A DNA stretch of 10,898 bases, taken from NCBI GenBank assembly GCA_905236925.1, contig CAJOQS010000101.1, forward strand, positions 1-10,898, written 5' to 3'. This document shows, piece by piece, positions 7,553 through 10,898 of the stretch. Source of the DNA: an uncultured Lachnospiraceae bacterium. GTDB taxonomy: Bacteria; Bacillota; Clostridia; Lachnospirales; Lachnospiraceae. Numbering within the stretch: position 1 is the stretch's first letter; the number at the start of each line of letters is the position of its first letter. The notes beneath the pieces were generated by a model. The model searched no databases, was not told the origin of the DNA, and worked only from the letters and a program-made list of their open reading frames with translations. The translations under genes and the position numbers were made by a program.

Positions 7553-7582
7553 ATTATATAACTACAGTATACTTATGCTCAA
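7553..7582 (-). promoter_or_regulatory. Possible internal promoter for the hybrid kinase-LRR-OLD genes
   Basis: Minus-strand TTGAGC (7577-7582) and a perfect TATAAT (7553-7558) are separated by 18 bases. The -35 box overlaps the stop codon of the response regulator gene. Transcription would start near 7546, about 20 bases before the chosen hybrid kinase start. This would allow the last three genes to be expressed apart from the YesMN-type pair. The -35 box matches only four of six consensus positions. Confidence 0.4.
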
Positions 7583-8349
7583 ACCTGTTTGCAATACTCC
7601 GAATAGCCCATTCCGGTGTACTTCTTAAAGCATCTGCCGAAATAATTGGGATCGGGGATCCCCACCTCCGCGGAAGCCTTGTACATCTTGACATTGGCGG
7701 CTGCAAGCTCGGTTGCCTTGCGCATCCTGCACTCTGTCAGATATTCGATAAAGTTCCGCCCGGTCTCCTGCTTGAACTTACGTGAAAGATAGCTTGAACT
7801 GAAGCCGAACTGCTGCGCCACAGATGTCAGATTAACGCAGGAATCCGTATAGTTGGCCTCGATGTAGCGCATGATCTGCTCGCTGACAGACTCAGCCCCG
7901 TTCTCGGCGACAGAAGGATCATTCTCCGGTTCCGAAGCAGAACCGAAAACAAGCTCTCCCCTGTCCTGTCTGCGATTGTCAAGCTTGTCCCTTACACGCT
8001 TCAAAGTATCCATGACCTCTTCACGTACCATAGGCTTGAGCATGTACTCGAAAACCGGAAGGCTGACGCATTTGCGCGCATACTCGAACTTATCGAAGGC
8101 AGTCATGATTATGATGATAAGCTCGGGATAACGTCTGGTGACAACTTCGGTAAACTCAATCCCGTTCATGAAGGGCATCGAGATATCAACAAATGCGATA
8201 TCCGGCCGCATATCATCGATAACATTAATTGCCTCGACACCGCTGGCTGCCTCGCCGACAACCTCCATATCAAGGGATGCCCAGTCTATCGACGAAAGCA
8301 TAAGCTTCCTGACCGGCATCTCATCATCAATCAGCATTACCCTGTACAT
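7579..8349 (-). CDS. AraC-type response regulator (YesN-like)
   Basis: A 256-residue DNA-binding response regulator. The receiver (about 1-120) has acidic residues D8, D9 and E10 in LIDDE, phosphoacceptor D55 in IAFVDISMPFMNG, T83 in MTAFD and K105 in LKPM. A charged linker (about 121-150) leads to an AraC-type double helix-turn-helix (about 155-254), recognisable by LTSVAQQFGFSSSYLSRKFKQETGRNFIEYL in its first helix pair and by NYFGRCFKKYTGMGYSEY at the end. It lacks the long middle region of many YesN proteins, so it is a compact version. GAGGGG (8356-8361) is 6 bases before the ATG, and the gene begins 17 bases after the kinase stop, so the pair is co-transcribed. YesM-YesN pairs usually activate neighbouring carbohydrate transporter or glycan-use genes. 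The nearby CUT1 permease gene is a likely target (inference). Confidence 0.93.
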   Translation of the reverse strand: MYRVMLIDDEMPVRKLMLSSIDWASLDMEVVGEAASGVEAINVIDDMRPDIAFVDISMPFMNGIEFTEVVTRRYPELIIIIMTAFDKFEYARKCVSLPVFEYMLKPMVREEVMDTLKRVRDKLDNRRQDRGELVFGSASEPENDPSVAENGAESVSEQIMRYIEANYTDSCVNLTSVAQQFGFSSSYLSRKFKQETGRNFIEYLTECRMRKATELAAANVKMYKASAEVGIPDPNYFGRCFKKYTGMGYSEYCKQV

Positions 8350-8366
8350 TGATTTCCCCTCTTTTC

Positions 8367-10151
8367 CTACTTTACCGAAGGCTTGATAATAAACTCAACC
8401 TCGGTATATTCTCCCTGTTCACTTTGTATCCTGACAACATCTTCACATTCGCAGAAGCCCCTGACTCTCTCTATCGTTCCCCACAGTCCGAAGCTGTCTG
8501 AAGTATCGTAAATATCCGCAAAGGATGAATCCGTATCACCATTATAGTGCTTTTTGGCAAGTATCTCACGTATCTGCTCCTCGGGCATTCCTATTCCGGT
8601 ATCATATACGGAAAGATGCAGCACTCCGTCCACAAAACGACTGGTGATCCTGATCGTCCCCATTTCTCCCTTCAGCCGGATACCGTGATAGATACTGTTT
8701 TCAACTATCGGCTGAAGAATAAGCTTTGGTATCCTGCAATCGAGCGTCTCCGGATCAATATCATACTCGTCTGTGAGAAAATCCCCGTATCTGAGCTTCT
8801 GCAGCGCCAGGTAATCCTTGGTAATGCTGAGCTCGGTCTTCAAGGATATCTCCCTCTCACCCTTGCTCAGGAAATTGCGGTAGAAGCTTCCGAGTGTTTC
8901 AAGGGCTTTGCGAACATCATCTGCCCCTGCCTCCATTGCGAGATAACCGATGGTCTCAAGTGAGTTATACAGGAAATGCGGCTTGATCTGCTCGTGGAGC
9001 ATACGCATCTCGGCCCTTCTGATAGTCTGCTCGTTCTCAAGGAGCTTGCCGAATAGTTCGTTGACCCTTTCAACCATGCCGTTATATGAGTCCTTCAGCA
9101 GACCGATCTCGTTCTGGGGAATATTGATATTGATCTGGTCGAGGGTGCCCTTTTCCCTGTTTTTCTCCAGTGCCTCCGTAAGGTCCATAACAGGCTTGGT
9201 TACATTGCGGTTTATATACATACCTGCAATAAAGATAGCAAGCATGAATACAGCAAGCAATGCCAATATGACATATACGGTGCCGTACATTACAAAGCCG
9301 CTTTCGATCGGCGTAGCCACCGCGATAAAAAACGGCATTCCGGAAATCTTCTGTACAGACAGGAGAACATCGTTCCTGCCGTCGTCGATCTCCTTGTGCA
9401 CTATCTCATCGCCAATTGCAATACCCTCGAGCAATCCGAGAACATCGGAATTTCCGGAAAGCAGCTCGCCGTCCGAGCCTATAACCGCGATCTTCTTATC
9501 GGTGATCGACACAAGCTTGCGGTCAATGAAGGTACTGGAAATATTCATTATCATCATGCCGATGCGTTTCTGGGTGCTGACCTCGTAAACATCTCGGCCG
9601 ATGCTGATCAGGGGACGCCCGACAACTCTTTCTATCGCGCCGTCGGCATTGATCGTAAGTACCGCGCCGCCCTTCTGTTCTTCGATCCTCCGCCTGAAGG
9701 CGGAATCCTTGATGTCGTAAATATCGATCGAATAGCGGTTTCTGTTGGAAACTATATACTCACCGTCATCCCTGAAGCCAAATACCGAATCGACCATCGT
9801 GGTGGGATTAAGCACGCGCATGATGCTGGTTCTGGTGTTATTGACGAATACGGCATCAACAGGCTGTCCGGTTGCTTTCAGATAATCGACAAAGCCCTCA
9901 TCCATCATTACCAGACGGGATATTTCCTTGTATCTTTCAATATCGGAGGTAATACTCTCCGAAATGGTATTCAATGTTGTAACTGCTTCACTTTTGATAT
10001 TTTCGCGGCGCTCTTTTTTGACAATGTAGAAAACCGAAACAAAAAAAGAAATCGACAATAACAGGACTATGATGAGCATGATCGCCCTCAAGCCCGCTAC
10101 CATCGATTTTCTTACTTTATGCTTACTGTTAACAGTCCCGGAATCTGTCAT
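8367..10151 (-). CDS. YesM-type sensor histidine kinase
   Basis: A 594-residue membrane sensor kinase of the His_kinase (PF06580) type. It has a membrane helix at about 23-44, an extracytoplasmic sensor region of about 240 residues (45-286) that resembles a Cache-type ligand-binding domain, a second helix (about 289-313) and a HAMP linker (about 314-368). The phosphoacceptor motif is HEQIKPHFLYNSLE (386-399), with H392. The ATPase domain has its N-box in LQPIVENSIYHG (479-490) and DTGIGM (517-522). The final glycine box reads FGLWGTIERV instead of the usual GIGLxNVxxRL, a small deviation. ATG at 10149-10151 follows a GGGGG run (10164-10168), a weak ribosome binding site. It is co-transcribed with the response regulator. 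Given the sugar-permease neighbour, a sugar or sugar-binding protein is a plausible signal (inference). Confidence 0.93.
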   Translation of the reverse strand: MTDSGTVNSKHKVRKSMVAGLRAIMLIIVLLLSISFFVSVFYIVKKERRENIKSEAVTTLNTISESITSDIERYKEISRLVMMDEGFVDYLKATGQPVDAVFVNNTRTSIMRVLNPTTMVDSVFGFRDDGEYIVSNRNRYSIDIYDIKDSAFRRRIEEQKGGAVLTINADGAIERVVGRPLISIGRDVYEVSTQKRIGMMIMNISSTFIDRKLVSITDKKIAVIGSDGELLSGNSDVLGLLEGIAIGDEIVHKEIDDGRNDVLLSVQKISGMPFFIAVATPIESGFVMYGTVYVILALLAVFMLAIFIAGMYINRNVTKPVMDLTEALEKNREKGTLDQININIPQNEIGLLKDSYNGMVERVNELFGKLLENEQTIRRAEMRMLHEQIKPHFLYNSLETIGYLAMEAGADDVRKALETLGSFYRNFLSKGEREISLKTELSITKDYLALQKLRYGDFLTDEYDIDPETLDCRIPKLILQPIVENSIYHGIRLKGEMGTIRITSRFVDGVLHLSVYDTGIGMPEEQIREILAKKHYNGDTDSSFADIYDTSDSFGLWGTIERVRGFCECEDVVRIQSEQGEYTEVEFIIKPSVK

Positions 10152-10184
10152 TGATAAAACATACCCCCATAAAGTCCTATAGAG

Positions 10185-10213
10185 ATTATAACACTTTTTC
10201 AGGGGAAAGACAA
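10185..10213 (-). promoter_or_regulatory. Sigma-A promoter for the YesMN-type operon
   Basis: On the minus strand TTGTCT (10208-10213) and TATAAT (10185-10190) are separated by 17 bases. The -10 box is extended (TGTTATAAT), which compensates for a -35 box matching four of six positions. Transcription would start near 10178, about 27 bases before the kinase ATG. No clear terminator for the upstream permease transcript was seen between 10152 and 10229, so read-through from the transporter operon is possible. Confidence 0.6.
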
Positions 10214-10229
10214 TGCAGCACGGGTTTTA

Positions 10230-10898
10230 TCAGCCCTTGACAGCTCCCACCATGAAGCTCTCCTGTATACGCTTGCTCATGAAAATGTATACAAGAAGCA
10301 TGGGAAGTGTTGCCAGAACCAGTCCGGCTCCCACGATTCCCCAGTCGGTGATATTTGCTCCTTTAAGGTTCGCAACGAATACCGGCAGTGTATAATGAGC
10401 TTCATCACTGAATACGCTCGCGAACATGAACTCGTTCCAGCACTGAAGGAAGATGTAAATACCCATCGTTGCAAGAGCAGGCTTCATAAGAGGCACGATT
10501 ATGTGGAAGAAGGTCCCCCACAGTCCGCATCCGTCTATGCAGGCCGATTCATCAAGCTCAATCGGAATATCGTTCATAAAGCCGGTACATACAAGTATCG
10601 CCATCGAAACCGAGAACGCAGCATAAGGAATGATAAGTGCGATATAGCTCTTCAGCATATGGATCTGGCTGAGTGAGGAGTAGATCGGATACAGCGCAAC
10701 ATGCATGGGTATCGTGATACCGAGCATGAATAAGCTGTTCAGTGTCTTCCTGCCCTTCCATGTGATCCTGGTGATAGCATAAGTTGCCATCAGAGCCGCG
10801 ATCAGGGAAATAACGATCGCTATGGTAACAACTATAATACTGTTGGTAAAGCACTTCTCAAGGCTGCCGTTCGCAAAAAAGTGCTTAACAGCAGGCGA
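10230..10898 (-). CDS. ABC transporter permease, CUT1 carbohydrate family (MalG-like; 5' end outside window)
   Basis: The C-terminal 222 residues of an inner permease subunit of a carbohydrate ABC importer. The open frame continues to the window edge (reading SPAVKHFFANGSLEKCFTNS), so an internal methionine near 10790 is not the start. Four or five membrane helices are visible, for example IIVVTIAIVISLIAALMATY. The cytoplasmic EAA loop that contacts the ATPase is seen as ELDESACIDGCGLWGTFFHI followed by IVPLMKP. The C-terminus, with LVYIFMSKRIQESFMVGAVKG, is characteristic of MalG/CUT1 second permeases. The other permease and the substrate-binding protein are expected upstream, beyond the right edge. 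The sugar cannot be read from this subunit. It lies 78 bases upstream of the YesM-like kinase, which fits a sugar-responsive locus. Confidence 0.95.
   Translation of the reverse strand, partial: SPAVKHFFANGSLEKCFTNSIIVVTIAIVISLIAALMATYAITRITWKGRKTLNSLFMLGITIPMHVALYPIYSSLSQIHMLKSYIALIIPYAAFSVSMAILVCTGFMNDIPIELDESACIDGCGLWGTFFHIIVPLMKPALATMGIYIFLQCWNEFMFASVFSDEAHYTLPVFVANLKGANITDWGIVGAGLVLATLPMLLVYIFMSKRIQESFMVGAVKG

Noticed and set aside
7528..7554. Extended start of the hybrid kinase at the ATG 7552-7554
   Set aside because: It adds nine residues that encode the GGGGTGA ribosome binding site and has no such site upstream of itself.
8950..10061. Long plus-strand open frames opposite the YesM-like kinase gene
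   Set aside because: They are antisense shadows of a gene with clear kinase motifs, without a convincing start site or recognisable protein sequence.
10131..10170. A 13-codon minus-strand frame (MGVCFINDRFRDC) overlapping the YesM-like kinase start
   Set aside because: The predicted transcription start near 10178 leaves almost no room for a ribosome binding site, and GGGGG following its ATG better serves the kinase ATG.

Overview
The window looks like a chromosomal segment from a Gram-positive anaerobe of the class Clostridia, most likely Lachnospiraceae or a relative. This is inferred from gene content: a YesM/YesN-type two-component pair beside a CUT1 sugar-transporter permease, a BspA-type leucine-rich-repeat secreted protein, MgtE, consensus sigma-A promoters and strong AGGAGG ribosome binding sites. 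No rRNA, tRNA, CRISPR array, insertion sequence or integrase was seen. Every gene lies on the minus strand except the CorC/CNNM-type gene at 1099-2358.

Left part (1-2421) is a magnesium-related divergent pair. mgtE (1-799, minus, cut by the window edge) and a CNNM/CorC-type membrane protein (1099-2358, plus) are read outward from back-to-back promoters in about 300 bases. Between its promoter and its start codon, mgtE carries a short 42-codon reading frame with a near-perfect ribosome binding site. That frame ends inside mgtE and is a candidate leader peptide. The plus-strand gene ends at a clear intrinsic terminator.

Central and right part (2302-10151) is a minus-strand run, in transcription order: YesM-like sensor kinase, AraC-type response regulator, membrane hybrid kinase (HisKA-ATPase-REC-Hpt-like), secreted LRR protein, OLD-like AAA ATPase with a TOPRIM domain. 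Spacings are 14 to 75 bases. A good promoter sits before the YesM-like gene and a plausible second one before the hybrid kinase, so the run may be two overlapping units: a YesMN system probably serving the sugar transporter whose permease is cut by the right edge (10230-10898), and a hybrid kinase-LRR-OLD unit.

The most unusual points are: the hybrid kinase ATP-binding domain has lost its signature residues while its phosphorelay residues remain; the OLD-like protein has a five-cysteine cluster inserted in its ATPase domain; the 3' end of the OLD-like gene runs through the terminator and last codons of the convergent CorC-type gene, so the terminator stem and T-run encode a lysine-rich protein tail; and the mgtE leader reading frame.
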